The notes under the pieces were generated by a model. That model saw only the letters and a list, made by a program, of their open reading frames with translations. It was not told the origin of the DNA and did not search any database. A stretch of DNA of 42,284 nt from TA-20 sp035935115 (lineage in GTDB: Archaea; Thermoproteota; Nitrososphaeria; Nitrososphaerales; Nitrosopumilaceae), in contig DASYXK010000023.1 of the NCBI GenBank assembly GCA_035935115.1, positions 1 through 42,284 on the forward strand, in the 5' to 3' direction. Of this stretch, positions 16,126 to 23,896 are shown one piece after another. How positions within the stretch are numbered: the stretch's first letter is position 1; every line of letters begins with the position of its first letter. Made by a program: the position numbers and the translations under genes.

Positions 16126-16797
16126 TTATTGCCTCGGGGTTCTACCGAATCTTGGTGTAGGTTTTTCTGATTCTTCTTCCAGCTCTTCTTCTGTAATCTT
16201 GGTCTCAAAGTCATCAATTTCATATTTCATTGATTCATTTGCTTTAAGCTGGCCTTTTTGCAAAAGTATCTCTCTTGCCAAAAGCCAGTATATTGCAGCT
16301 AAAGATTTTCTTCCTCTGTTATTTGCTGGAATAATAAGGTCAATCTTGGATGTTATGTTGTCTGTGTTTGAAATACCGATTACTGGAATTCCTGCATTTG
16401 TTGCTTCAAGTATAGCTTGTTCATCAGTTTGTGGATCAGAAATGAAAATTAATTGTGGTTCTATGTAATATGGCAATAATGGATTTGTCAGAGTTCCTGG
16501 CATGAATCTTCCAAGCATTGGAGTAGCGCCAGTTACCTCACAGAATTTTTCTATTGGTGTTGTTGCATATTCTCTTCCTGAACATACTATCACTCTTGAA
16601 ATCTCTGCTCTGTTTATGAATTTGGCCGCAGTTTGAATTCTTGCTAGTGTTTTCTTACTGTCAATAATGTAAAGTCCTTCATTAGTAGCCTTTGTAATAA
16701 ATGGAACCATGAATTTTGTTTTAACTTGAGTTCCTACCCTAATACCAGTAGATAGAACGTATTTTTCCATATGTTCAAATTCTTCTTGCTTACTCAT
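16126..16797 (-). CDS. rps2: Small-subunit ribosomal protein uS2
   Basis: 223 residues, archaeal/eukaryotic type uS2, a component of the 30S head-platform side. Blocks seen are GIRVGTQVKTKFM near residue 18, GLYIIDSKKTLARI, the central GRFMPGTLTNP loop, PQLIFISDPQTDEQAI and NNRGRKSLAAIYWLLAREIL. A charged C-terminal tail rich in Glu follows, ending with a basic RFGRTPR. It sits between eno and MEMO in the conserved archaeal order. The ATG at 16797 lies 9 bases from the eno stop. Confidence 0.96.
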   Translation of the reverse strand: MSKQEEFEHMEKYVLSTGIRVGTQVKTKFMVPFITKATNEGLYIIDSKKTLARIQTAAKFINRAEISRVIVCSGREYATTPIEKFCEVTGATPMLGRFMPGTLTNPLLPYYIEPQLIFISDPQTDEQAILEATNAGIPVIGISNTDNITSKIDLIIPANNRGRKSLAAIYWLLAREILLQKGQLKANESMKYEIDDFETKITEEELEEESEKPTPRFGRTPRQ

Positions 16798-16806
16798 GTT
16801 GTGTTT

Positions 16807-18045
16807 TTAAATCTCTGCCATTCCATGTATTAAATCATACTCTGTGATACGAAGCAATTCATTGAGCTTTGCAACTCTTTCGCCTCCAACTACGCCAACT
16901 TTTAGCATCTTTGATTTTGTTGCGATTCCTATATGTGTTATATGTGAATCTGTAGCTTCTCCAGATCTATGTGATGTGATCAGTTTAATCTTGTTTTTGT
17001 GAGCTTCCTTTGCAAATTCAAGTGCATCATAAAGACTTCCAGCTTGATTTACTTTCAAGATTGCAGCATTGCATGCCTTTAATTTTGCAGCTTTTTTGAG
17101 AATTTCTGTATTTGTGACAACCAAATCATCGCCAGTTATCAAAACTTTGGGAAACTTGGAGGTCAGAATTGCCATTTCTTCAAAGGCTTCTTCATGAACT
17201 GCATCTTCAGCGTAAACAAGTTTATATTTTTTTATTATTTCTGAGACAAATCCTATTTGCTCTTCAGGAGTGTTTTCAAAACCTTCTCTATTGTAAACAT
17301 ATTTCTTTTTTTTTTCATTCCATTGAGTAGAAGATGCAAAATCTATGCCAAGTGCGACCTCTTTTCCTAAAGTATATCCCAAATTTTCGCAAGCCTTTGC
17401 AGAAAGTTCTAGTGCCTTTTGATTGTCTAGTTTAGGTGCCCATCCACCTTCATCACCGCGTCCATTAGTAAATCTGGGATCATTTTTTTGAAGAACTCTT
17501 CTTAGTTCTTTATGTACTGCAAAGTTTACTTTTATTGCATCATTTACTGTCTTTGAGCCCTTGGCACAGATCAAAATCTCTTGAATGTCTGGAGTTCCAG
17601 GACCAGCATGTGCCCCTCCACCTAAAATATTTCCTAGTGGAAAAGGAAACCTCAAGTCAGTATCCTTTGTTAATAACTTGAACAGTGGTATGCTAAGGGC
17701 TTTGGCTGCTGAATCTACAGCGGCGATGGTAACTGCAAAAGCAACAGAACCTCCTATCTTTGAATAGCTAGTAGATGAATCAATTTTCCTTATTGTGTCA
17801 TGAATTGATTTTAAGTTAGAAGGATCAAGTCCTATGAATTTTTTTAAATTTGAATTAAGTGCAACTAGGCTTTTTTCTGGATTGTTGTCAGGAAAGCTTA
17901 CTGCCTCATGCTTTCCAACACTAGCTCCTGAGGGAGCACAAACTCTGCCAAGATGTGATTTATCAGATATAATGTCGACTTCGATTGTTTTACTTCCCCT
18001 ACTATTGTAGAGTAGTCTTCCTTTTATGGAAGTAATTTTCGGCAT
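16807..18045 (-). CDS. eno: Enolase (phosphopyruvate hydratase)
   Basis: 412 residues, the glycolysis/gluconeogenesis enzyme converting 2-phosphoglycerate to phosphoenolpyruvate. N-terminal motifs RGRLLYNSRGSKTIEVD and VCAPSGASVGKHEA are present. Catalytic-domain features are GGGAHAGPGTPDIQEIL, a DFASST metal-binding Asp, EDAVHEEAFEE (metal Glu), GDDLVVTN (metal Asp and loop), the catalytic Lys in ILKVNQAGSL, and SHRSGEATDSHITHIG. All metal ligands appear intact. The slight shortness relative to bacterial enolase (around 430) is usual in archaea. Enolase in the rpoN-rps2 run is the standard archaeal arrangement. It begins 1 base after rpoN ends. Confidence 0.96.
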   Translation of the reverse strand: MPKITSIKGRLLYNSRGSKTIEVDIISDKSHLGRVCAPSGASVGKHEAVSFPDNNPEKSLVALNSNLKKFIGLDPSNLKSIHDTIRKIDSSTSYSKIGGSVAFAVTIAAVDSAAKALSIPLFKLLTKDTDLRFPFPLGNILGGGAHAGPGTPDIQEILICAKGSKTVNDAIKVNFAVHKELRRVLQKNDPRFTNGRGDEGGWAPKLDNQKALELSAKACENLGYTLGKEVALGIDFASSTQWNEKKKKYVYNREGFENTPEEQIGFVSEIIKKYKLVYAEDAVHEEAFEEMAILTSKFPKVLITGDDLVVTNTEILKKAAKLKACNAAILKVNQAGSLYDALEFAKEAHKNKIKLITSHRSGEATDSHITHIGIATKSKMLKVGVVGGERVAKLNELLRITEYDLIHGMAEI

Positions 18046-18046
18046 C

Positions 18047-18283
18047 CTATTCTAACTCAGATTGCACTTCTTGCTGTCTTCTTCGAATTGCTTCGTAGAA
18101 TGGAATAACTTGGTGAATTGTTTCAACCGATGTTAACAACATAGCTCTGCAACAATATCTTTTGAATCCAAAAGAATCAAGAACTTTTGCTGGATCTTCT
18201 CCAGATTTTACTCTTGTTTGATAATCCCTAAATTTGTCAGCTATTAAATTTCCACAAGTAAAACATCTGACAGGAATTAACAT
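18047..18283 (-). CDS. rpoN: DNA-directed RNA polymerase subunit N (Rpb10 homologue)
   Basis: 78 residues. This zinc-binding small subunit of archaeal RNA polymerase is part of the D-L-N-P assembly platform. The zinc knuckle is complete: CFTCG at 7-11 and RYCCRAM at about 43-49. The C-terminal helix is extended and Glu/Gln-rich, giving a slightly longer protein than the usual 60-70 residues. The ATG at 18283 lies about 26 bases from a TATAA element, so the mRNA is likely leaderless. It is the first gene of the rpoN-eno-rps2 run. rpl13/rps9, which often precede it in other archaea, are replaced here by tRNA-Leu. Confidence 0.96.
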   Translation of the reverse strand: MLIPVRCFTCGNLIADKFRDYQTRVKSGEDPAKVLDSFGFKRYCCRAMLLTSVETIHQVIPFYEAIRRRQQEVQSELE

Positions 18284-18303
18284 ATTTTCAAAAAGTAATC
18301 AAG

Positions 18304-18315
18304 GCTTATAAAAAC
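18304..18315. promoter_or_regulatory. Shared bidirectional TATA element, rpoN and tRNA-Leu
   Basis: The stretch contains the palindrome TTATAA at 18306-18311. Its centre is about 26 bases from the rpoN ATG (minus strand) and about 29 bases from the tRNA-Leu 5' end (plus strand). No second TATA-like element lies in the 54-base gap, so a single box plausibly serves both directions. Confidence 0.6.
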
Positions 18316-18337
18316 CATGCATGGGTATTTGCATAAT

Positions 18338-18422
18338 GCGGGAGTCGCCCAGCCTGGCCAAAGGCGCTAGCTTGAGGGGCTAGTATCTTAGGATTTCGAG
18401 GGTTCAAATCCCTTCTCCCGCA
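18338..18422 (+). tRNA. tRNA-Leu (GAG anticodon)
   Basis: 85 bases with the long variable arm expected of tRNA-Leu. The acceptor stem is GCGGGAG pairing with CTCCCGC, with discriminator A at 18422. The anticodon stem CTAGC/GCTAG encloses TTGAGGG, with anticodon GAG at 18374-18376. The extra arm is TATCTTAGGATTTCG, followed by the T arm GAGGG-TTCAAAT-CCCTT. No intron and no encoded CCA are seen. It reads CUC/CUU codons. Confidence 0.96.
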
Positions 18423-18538
18423 CTTGAAAATTTTTCTAAACAAACCAAATTTGACAACAATAAATGACACTGCAAAATCTGATTACATAATCAATACATG
18501 AAATAATTATTCAACACTAAAATAAACAGATCTGATCT

Positions 18539-19153
18539 TTATTTTTTAAACTTGTTAATTGAATCAATGAGTGCAGAGCGTCTTATTTCCTCAGTTACTG
18601 CTGCTCTTGCATCCTCGATCAGTATTCTATTTACATCAAGTTTTCTTCGGGTTTCATTAACCAATTTGTCATAGATAGCAAAAGGATACAAGGAAAGATA
18701 GAGGTTTTCCATTATTTCAAAGAATTTGCTTGCATCCTTGGATTTTCCTGCTCTTATAGAGTCATAAACTAGTCTTTTTAGTTCACCAATACAATCCAGC
18801 AAACCCAGTATGTATGATTCTCCTTTTACTCCAAGGGATTCCGCAGAAGGTATTTCTAATTTTTGTACTATTGCAAGAAATGTAAATGCTTCAACAAGCT
18901 CTTGCTCTGACGTCATGATGTATCGATACAATTCGGAGTTTGATTTTTTTCTTATTTCATCAAGTAGTTTTTTTGCTTTTGCTGCTTTTTCTTTCCCATC
19001 TGGTATGTCTAATTTATGAACCGAAATTATTGCTTGACTGCATAAGATAATTACTTCACGAGTTCTCTTTATGATGTATTCACGTGAGCTATGAGCATCT
19101 TCTAATGACTTTGATATTTTAGATAAGGATGATTTGACATTCTTCAACGACAT
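18539..19153 (-). CDS. Translin family protein
   Basis: 204 residues, all-helical, matching the translin/TRAX fold. It has the N-terminal helix KNVKSSLSKISKSLEDAHSSRE followed by the RTREVIILCSQAI segment, then SEQELVEAFTFLAIV (acidic, metal-site-like Glu residues), and YILGLLDCIGELKRLV, a conserved block of the family. Eukaryotic translin-TRAX (C3PO) is a nucleic-acid-binding ribonuclease complex. Archaeal homologues form octameric shells that bind and cut RNA. The acidic residues E-E in the central helix could form the TRAX-like catalytic site, so this single protein may have nuclease activity (inference). It is divergent from nnrE, with separate TATA-like boxes for each. Confidence 0.82.
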   Translation of the reverse strand: MSLKNVKSSLSKISKSLEDAHSSREYIIKRTREVIILCSQAIISVHKLDIPDGKEKAAKAKKLLDEIRKKSNSELYRYIMTSEQELVEAFTFLAIVQKLEIPSAESLGVKGESYILGLLDCIGELKRLVYDSIRAGKSKDASKFFEIMENLYLSLYPFAIYDKLVNETRRKLDVNRILIEDARAAVTEEIRRSALIDSINKFKK

Positions 19154-19173
19154 GGAAGAATAGATAAAAAACT

Positions 19174-19183
19174 AGGATAAAGT
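19174..19183 (-). promoter_or_regulatory. TATA-like box for the translin gene
   Basis: The minus strand reads ACTTTATCCT, centred about 25 bases before the ATG at 19153, consistent with a leaderless transcript. Confidence 0.4.
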
Positions 19184-19195
19184 CGTTTGGTAAAG

Positions 19196-19206
19196 CCCTT
19201 ATTTGA
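19196..19206 (+). promoter_or_regulatory. TATA-like box for nnrE
   Basis: CCCTTATTTGA is centred about 26 bases before the ATG at 19227. This supports that start over the TTG at 19203, which lies inside the box. Confidence 0.42.
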
Positions 19207-19226
19207 CATTATTTTTGAGTTATCAT

Positions 19227-19877
19227 ATGGATATAACCGTCAAACAAATGATGCAGATAGAGGAAAACGGCCATCAGATGGGCTTTAAAAGAAATTTCAT
19301 GATGGAAAATGCAGGAGCATCTGTTGCAAGATACTTATCAGAAAAATTTCCAGACATTTCATCAAAAAAAATTCTGGTTTTTGCTGGACTTGGAAATAAT
19401 GGAGGTGATGCTTTAGTAGTTGCAAGGCATTTGGCTGGTTTTGGGTCTGATGTCAAAGTGTTATTGCTTGGAAATCCTAACAAAATAAAAACCGATGAAT
19501 CTAGGGCAAACTGGACTATACTTGAAAAAATGAACTCAATAGATTTGGTAATTGCGTCTGATATTAGTGGTCTTGATCTAAAAGCAGATATTGTTATTGA
19601 TGGAATTTTGGGAACAGGAATTTCTGGTAAAATTAGAGAACCACATGCATCGGCAATCGATTCTATAAACAAACTAAAGACATTCAAGATTGCAATAGAC
19701 ATTCCATCAGGTCTTGATCCAGATACTGGAAATACAAACGACAAGTGTGTCAAAGCTGATGTAACTATAACATTTCATAAAATGAAAGTAGGGATGCCAA
19801 AGAGAAAAGATGTGTGTGGAACTATTCTGGTTGAAAAAATTGGTATACCTCCAGAGGCTGAGGTTGGTGTACTATGA
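19227..19877 (+). CDS. nnrE: NAD(P)H-hydrate epimerase (YjeF N-terminal domain)
   Basis: 216 residues. It epimerises damaged R-NAD(P)HX to the S form so that a dehydratase can restore NAD(P)H. Motifs are MENAGASVARYL at the N-terminus, GLGNNGGDALVVARHL, DGILGTGISGKIREP, and the substrate Asp in IDIPSGLDPDTG. The C-terminal dehydratase (NnrD) half of the fused bifunctional form is absent, so the repair partner must be encoded elsewhere. The frame extends to a TTG at 19203, but the ATG at 19227 has a better-placed promoter. It overlaps the MBL hydrolase gene by 4 bases (ATGA). Confidence 0.9.
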   Translation: MDITVKQMMQIEENGHQMGFKRNFMMENAGASVARYLSEKFPDISSKKILVFAGLGNNGGDALVVARHLAGFGSDVKVLLLGNPNKIKTDESRANWTILEKMNSIDLVIASDISGLDLKADIVIDGILGTGISGKIREPHASAIDSINKLKTFKIAIDIPSGLDPDTGNTNDKCVKADVTITFHKMKVGMPKRKDVCGTILVEKIGIPPEAEVGVL

Positions 19878-20488
19878 AAGTACATCAAATACAAGTTGGA
19901 AATATGCAAAACTTTACCTACATTTTAGAGGATGAAGATACTGATACTGCTATAGTTTTAGATCCTTCATGGGATCTTGAGGAGATCCAAAAGGTGATAG
20001 AAAAGAATAATCTGAAGGTAAAATACATTGTAAATACACATCACCATTTTGATCATACTATAGGTAATGAATACATGACAAAAATCACGGATGCGAAAAT
20101 AATACAACATAGTGCTTCTACACTAAAGAACGATATGACAGTATCAGACGGTGATAAAATAAAATTTGGAAATTCGGAGATTATTGTCTTTCATACTCCT
20201 GGTCATTCAAAGGACAGTATGTGCCTTGTTGGTGATGGAAAAATTTTTTCAGGCGATACACTTTTTGTTGGTAATTGTGGCAGGGTTGATCTTCCTGGAG
20301 GAAGTGCAAAGGAACTATATCACAGTTTGTTTGATATTCTTCATAAAATGGATGAAAAACTAGTTCTTTATCCTGGTCATAACTATGGAAGCTATCCCTC
20401 GTCTACATTAGGAAAAGAAAAAAAGACAAATTTTGTTTTACAGCCCAGGACAGAGCAAGAGTTTCTCGAATTTATGAATAGTGAATAA
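19874..20488 (+). CDS. Metallo-beta-lactamase fold hydrolase (glyoxalase II-like)
   Basis: 204 residues with a complete binuclear metal site: HHHFDH at 56-61, the later His in FHTPGHSKDSM, Asp in FSGDTLFVGNCGRVDL, and the last His in LYPGHNYG. The GRVDLPGG stretch and size place it with the glyoxalase II/hydroxyacyl-thioester hydrolase group rather than RNases or lactonases. Ammonia-oxidising archaea are not known to make glutathione, so the thioester may be of another thiol or CoA; the substrate is unknown. It is translationally coupled to nnrE by an ATGA overlap, which hints at metabolite repair. Confidence 0.88.
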   Translation: MKVHQIQVGNMQNFTYILEDEDTDTAIVLDPSWDLEEIQKVIEKNNLKVKYIVNTHHHFDHTIGNEYMTKITDAKIIQHSASTLKNDMTVSDGDKIKFGNSEIIVFHTPGHSKDSMCLVGDGKIFSGDTLFVGNCGRVDLPGGSAKELYHSLFDILHKMDEKLVLYPGHNYGSYPSSTLGKEKKTNFVLQPRTEQEFLEFMNSE

Positions 20489-20491
20489 AAA

Positions 20492-21553
20492 TTGCAAGAT
20501 ATTGAAATTTTAGGAAATACCCAAAGGGGAATTGATTTTGTAAAAAGAGTTGAAAATAAAAAATTTGTATTTTCATTAGTAATTTCATATACTGCCACTT
20601 GTGAGATACCTGGAATTACTGTCGCTGGAGCAAATCCTGATCTACTAAAGTTTACTGCAGCTGCTGATGCCGAGTTCCTTCATTATGGTTACTGCAAATC
20701 TATTGATGCAATACCTATGACTCCTGATGGCAAACCAACTCCGGCGCTACTTACTAAAACTGCACTAGAGGCTGCAAGCATCCCAAGCTTTGTTGTCAAT
20801 GCAGGAAGCAAGATTATTCCAAAACTGCCATGTTTAGAACTTGGTTTAGAGTCAGGAAAAAACATTGCACAAGAACCAGGACTTGACCAAGATTCTGTCA
20901 AAAAGGCTGTTGAATATGGAAGAATTGTAGGAAGATCTCTTGGTGCTTCAACCGACTGTCTAATAATAGGTGAAAGTATTCCTGGAGGTACTACAACAGC
21001 TCTTGCTGTAATGACTGGACTTGGGATACAGGCTGCTGTGAGCAGTAGCATGCCAGAGAATCCTATAATGTTGAAAAAACAAATTGTACAATCTGCATTA
21101 AAAAGACTAGAATCTAAAGATCCTTATGACATTATTTCACAACTAGGGGATCCAATGATTCCTACTGTTGCAGGAATACTTGGTACAGCTTCGGAATCTA
21201 CAAATGTAATTTTGGCAGGGGGCACACAAATGGCAGCAGTTCTAGCGTTTGCAAAACATATTGGTTTTAACGAAACAAGCACTGCTCTTGGAACCACCTC
21301 ATACATCATAAATGATAAGACGGCAAACCTTGTGGAATTAATAAAACAAATCTCTGATATTCCAATACTTGTTGCAAAACTAAAACTAGGTGAGTCGAAA
21401 ATTTCTGGACTACGATCTTATGCAGAAGGATTTGTAAAAGAAGGTGCTGGTGCTGGAGGTGCATCAATTGCATGCATGTTAAAGACTGGTATTGGATCAG
21501 AAAAATTACTATTGTTAACAGAAAGAGAATACAATAGAATTATTTCACAGTAA
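20492..21553 (+). CDS. CobT-like nicotinate mononucleotide phosphoribosyltransferase family protein (UPF0284)
   Basis: 353 residues of the archaeal UPF0284/TIGR00303 branch related to CobT, which activates the lower ligand base (dimethylbenzimidazole) in cobalamin synthesis. Conserved blocks are ISYTATCEIPGITVAGANP at the start, EFLHYGYC, TPALLTKTAL, IGESIPGGTTTALAVM with a Gly-rich phosphate loop, and SLAILGGTQMAAVLAF-type sequence, with GAGAGGASI near the C-terminus. Family and lower-ligand role are well supported; the actual base is unknown. Cobalamin synthesis is common in ammonia-oxidising archaea. The start is TTG at 20492, 3 bases after the MBL gene. The 3' end overlaps glmS by 14 bases on the opposite strand. 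Confidence 0.85.
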   Translation: MQDIEILGNTQRGIDFVKRVENKKFVFSLVISYTATCEIPGITVAGANPDLLKFTAAADAEFLHYGYCKSIDAIPMTPDGKPTPALLTKTALEAASIPSFVVNAGSKIIPKLPCLELGLESGKNIAQEPGLDQDSVKKAVEYGRIVGRSLGASTDCLIIGESIPGGTTTALAVMTGLGIQAAVSSSMPENPIMLKKQIVQSALKRLESKDPYDIISQLGDPMIPTVAGILGTASESTNVILAGGTQMAAVLAFAKHIGFNETSTALGTTSYIINDKTANLVELIKQISDIPILVAKLKLGESKISGLRSYAEGFVKEGAGAGGASIACMLKTGIGSEKLLLLTEREYNRIISQ

Positions 21554-23300
21554 CAGATTTTGCTAAATTCCTTGGGTAGTCCGGATCTGTATCCTTTTCA
21601 AGAGCAGCATAGTATGCCAAGAGTTGAATTGGAATTATCTCAATAATAGGGAATAGCGCTTCATTAATTTCCGGTATTTCTATCCAATAATCGTATACCT
21701 CATTTGGCTTGTCAGAGATTCCAATTATTTTTGCACCGCGAGCTTTTATTTGATGGGCACTTGCTAAAGTGTCAACATAAGTGGAATCATTAGGATTTAT
21801 TATTATTACAAAGACGTTAGAATCCATTAGTGCCAAGGGCCCATGTTTTAGCTCTCCGCCAGGAAGGCCTTCTGCGTGGATATATGTAAGCTCTTTTAGC
21901 TTTAGGGATGCCTCTGATGCAATTGCGTAATGAATTCCTCTACCTAGTACATAAATGTCAGAAATAGTTTTGAGATTTCTTGCAATATCCTGAATCTTTG
22001 TATGATCAGAAAGTATCTTTGTTACACATATAGAAACCTTGTCAAGATCTAATCCAATACAACCCCCGCATAATTTATCGGCAATTTTGTATAAAATAGA
22101 AAGTTGTGCGGTAAAACTCTTAGTTGCAGCAACGCCAATTTCAGGTCCACAATTCAAACCAATGGAAATTGAGGATGTTTGTACTAACGATGAGGTCATT
22201 ATGTTAACAATAGAGATAATTTTTGCTCCTTCTTTTTGAGCAATTTTTACGGCTTCTAAGACATCAGCACTTTCTCCACTTTGAGAAAGTGCAATAAGAA
22301 TAGACTGCTGATCAAAATTGTTTGGAGAATGCGCTACCTCACTAGATAATATGGGCTCTGTCTTTATTTTTGCATACTTTGAAAAAATATGTTTTGCTAC
22401 AAGAGCTGCATTATAACTTGTACCACTTCCTGTCAAGTAAAGATTCTTTGCATGTTTTACAAACTCGGTCGTCAAATCAAGCTCTATTCTTGTAGATTCT
22501 CCTGCTTTTAGTATTGTATCAGGCTGCTCAGAAATTTCCTTGAGAGTAAAATGTGCATAATCTCCCTTGTATACATCCGCAAGTTCTTTTGAAACTTTGG
22601 TTATTTGATGTTGTACTGGGTTGCCGTCAAAATCAAAAAATTGAATTCCTTTTAGATTGATTATAACAAACTCTCGGTTGTCTGGATAAATCACTTCATC
22701 GGTGTACTCTACAAATCCTAAAACATCACTTGAAATGAAATAACCGTTTTTTCCTACGCCTATGATTAACGGTTCATGAAATCTTGCCGCTGTAAGTGTG
22801 CCATCCTCAAACACTGCAACAAAAGCATAGTTTCCTTTCAAGGATCCAACAGTTTGAATCATGGATTTTTTAACGTCTTTTGTTTGATCAAAATTGTGTT
22901 GCAAAAGATTTGCAATGACTTCGCTGTCTGTTTCACTTTTAAAGACATATCCTTTTTGTTGCAAGTCTTTTTTTAGTTCCGCAAAATTGTCAATTATTCC
23001 ATTATGTACTATGGCAACTTCGCCAGTACTTGATGGATGTGGATGTGCGTTTGTTTCAGTTACGCCTCCATGCGTTGCCCATCTTGTATGGCCTATTCCT
23101 ACTGAACCCAAAAGCATGTCAAGCTTTACTGCGTTGTTTACTTCGGTAACTTTTCCGACGCCCTTTCTCAAAGTAATCTGTTTGCCTGAAATTGTGGCAA
23201 CTCCAACACTATCATATCCTCTATACTCCATACGCTTTAGCCCTTTGACCAATATGGGTGCAGCAGAACCGTCGCCAAGATAGCCAATTATTGAACACAT
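21540..23300 (-). CDS. glmS: Glutamine-fructose-6-phosphate aminotransferase (GlmS)
   Basis: 586 residues. It makes glucosamine 6-phosphate from fructose 6-phosphate and glutamine, feeding UDP-GlcNAc and surface glycans. The N-terminal Ntn glutaminase starts with Cys2 exposed after Met removal (MCSIIGYLGDG), with MEYRGYDSVGVA and GHTRWATHG. Two SIS domains follow: LTGSGTSYNAALVAKHIF, SQSGESADVLEAV, and GRGIHYAIASEASLKLKE with the catalytic C-terminal DYPRNLAKSVTVK tail. All expected motifs are intact. A TATA-like box about 28 bases upstream supports the ATG at 23300 as a leaderless start. It is adjacent to but separate from the rps4/rps13 pair. Confidence 0.96.
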   Translation of the reverse strand: MCSIIGYLGDGSAAPILVKGLKRMEYRGYDSVGVATISGKQITLRKGVGKVTEVNNAVKLDMLLGSVGIGHTRWATHGGVTETNAHPHPSSTGEVAIVHNGIIDNFAELKKDLQQKGYVFKSETDSEVIANLLQHNFDQTKDVKKSMIQTVGSLKGNYAFVAVFEDGTLTAARFHEPLIIGVGKNGYFISSDVLGFVEYTDEVIYPDNREFVIINLKGIQFFDFDGNPVQHQITKVSKELADVYKGDYAHFTLKEISEQPDTILKAGESTRIELDLTTEFVKHAKNLYLTGSGTSYNAALVAKHIFSKYAKIKTEPILSSEVAHSPNNFDQQSILIALSQSGESADVLEAVKIAQKEGAKIISIVNIMTSSLVQTSSISIGLNCGPEIGVAATKSFTAQLSILYKIADKLCGGCIGLDLDKVSICVTKILSDHTKIQDIARNLKTISDIYVLGRGIHYAIASEASLKLKELTYIHAEGLPGGELKHGPLALMDSNVFVIIINPNDSTYVDTLASAHQIKARGAKIIGISDKPNEVYDYWIEIPEINEALFPIIEIIPIQLLAYYAALEKDTDPDYPRNLAKSVTVK

Positions 23301-23322
23301 ATGCTGATCTTACCTACTTTCT

Positions 23323-23336
23323 CGATAATAATAATT
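23323..23336 (-). promoter_or_regulatory. TATA-like box for glmS
   Basis: The minus strand is an AATTATTATTATCG stretch centred about 28 bases before the ATG at 23300. It lies in the 50-base gap after rps4. Confidence 0.42.
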
Positions 23337-23350
23337 ACGTGTAAGTTATC

Positions 23351-23887
23351 TTACACTTGTGATTGCTCTGTGGTAACAGCTGCGGCTTCCTGTTTTTTTG
23401 GCTGTCCAAAGTTTATACCTGGAGCCAAATGAATTTCGTTTTCTTCATCTACTTTAACAGTATATGAAGGAATTGTAACTACTCTGTCTCCAATCATTAC
23501 ATGACCGTGTACTACTGCCTGTCTTGCTTGATATGGGCTTTTTATCAAACCCTTTTTCTGAACCATGGTTTGTAATCTACGTGATAGCAAATCGGTTACT
23601 TTCAAATTTAAAACGTCATCAAGTGTAGAGTTCTCTCTTACAAATCCAACTCTAGCTAGTGATTTCATTAATGTTGGTTCTTTTTTCTCTCTCACTTCTT
23701 GAGTTAGAGCTAAAAGTGATCTTGCCTGTTTTCTCACTCTAGATAGTTCTGTATGTGCTTTCCATAGCTCTCTTTTATTTTTCAATCCAAAAGTTCCTAA
23801 AACATAAAGCTCTTCATTTAGTAAATCATAGTTTAGTGGACGTTTTGGTTTTCTCCAAATTTTTCGTGGATTCTTAGGATCTCCCAA
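23351..23887 (-). CDS. rps4: Small-subunit ribosomal protein uS4
   Basis: 178 residues, archaeal type uS4, a primary 16S rRNA-binding assembly protein. The N-terminal KNPRKIWRKPKRPLNYDLLNEE and the S4 RNA-binding domain (RRLQTMVQKKGLIKSPYQARQAVVHGHVMIGDRVVTIPSY) are clear. The tail is short and acidic/Gln-rich. The start is TTG at 23887 with a good Shine-Dalgarno-like GGTGAT about 6 bases ahead, overlapping the end of rps13. The rps13-rps4 order is the standard archaeal one; rps11/rpoD do not follow here. Confidence 0.95.
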   Translation of the reverse strand: MGDPKNPRKIWRKPKRPLNYDLLNEELYVLGTFGLKNKRELWKAHTELSRVRKQARSLLALTQEVREKKEPTLMKSLARVGFVRENSTLDDVLNLKVTDLLSRRLQTMVQKKGLIKSPYQARQAVVHGHVMIGDRVVTIPSYTVKVDEENEIHLAPGINFGQPKKQEAAAVTTEQSQV

Positions 23888-23896
23888 TCAAATCAC

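Noticed and set aside
16122..16223. N-terminal extension of the MEMO protein
   Set aside because: It overlaps the end of rps2 and carries no MEMO resemblance; the family start is at 16121.
18423..18538. Possible small RNA in the gap after tRNA-Leu
   Set aside because: No C/D or H/ACA box pattern or stable stem could be found by eye in the 116 bases.
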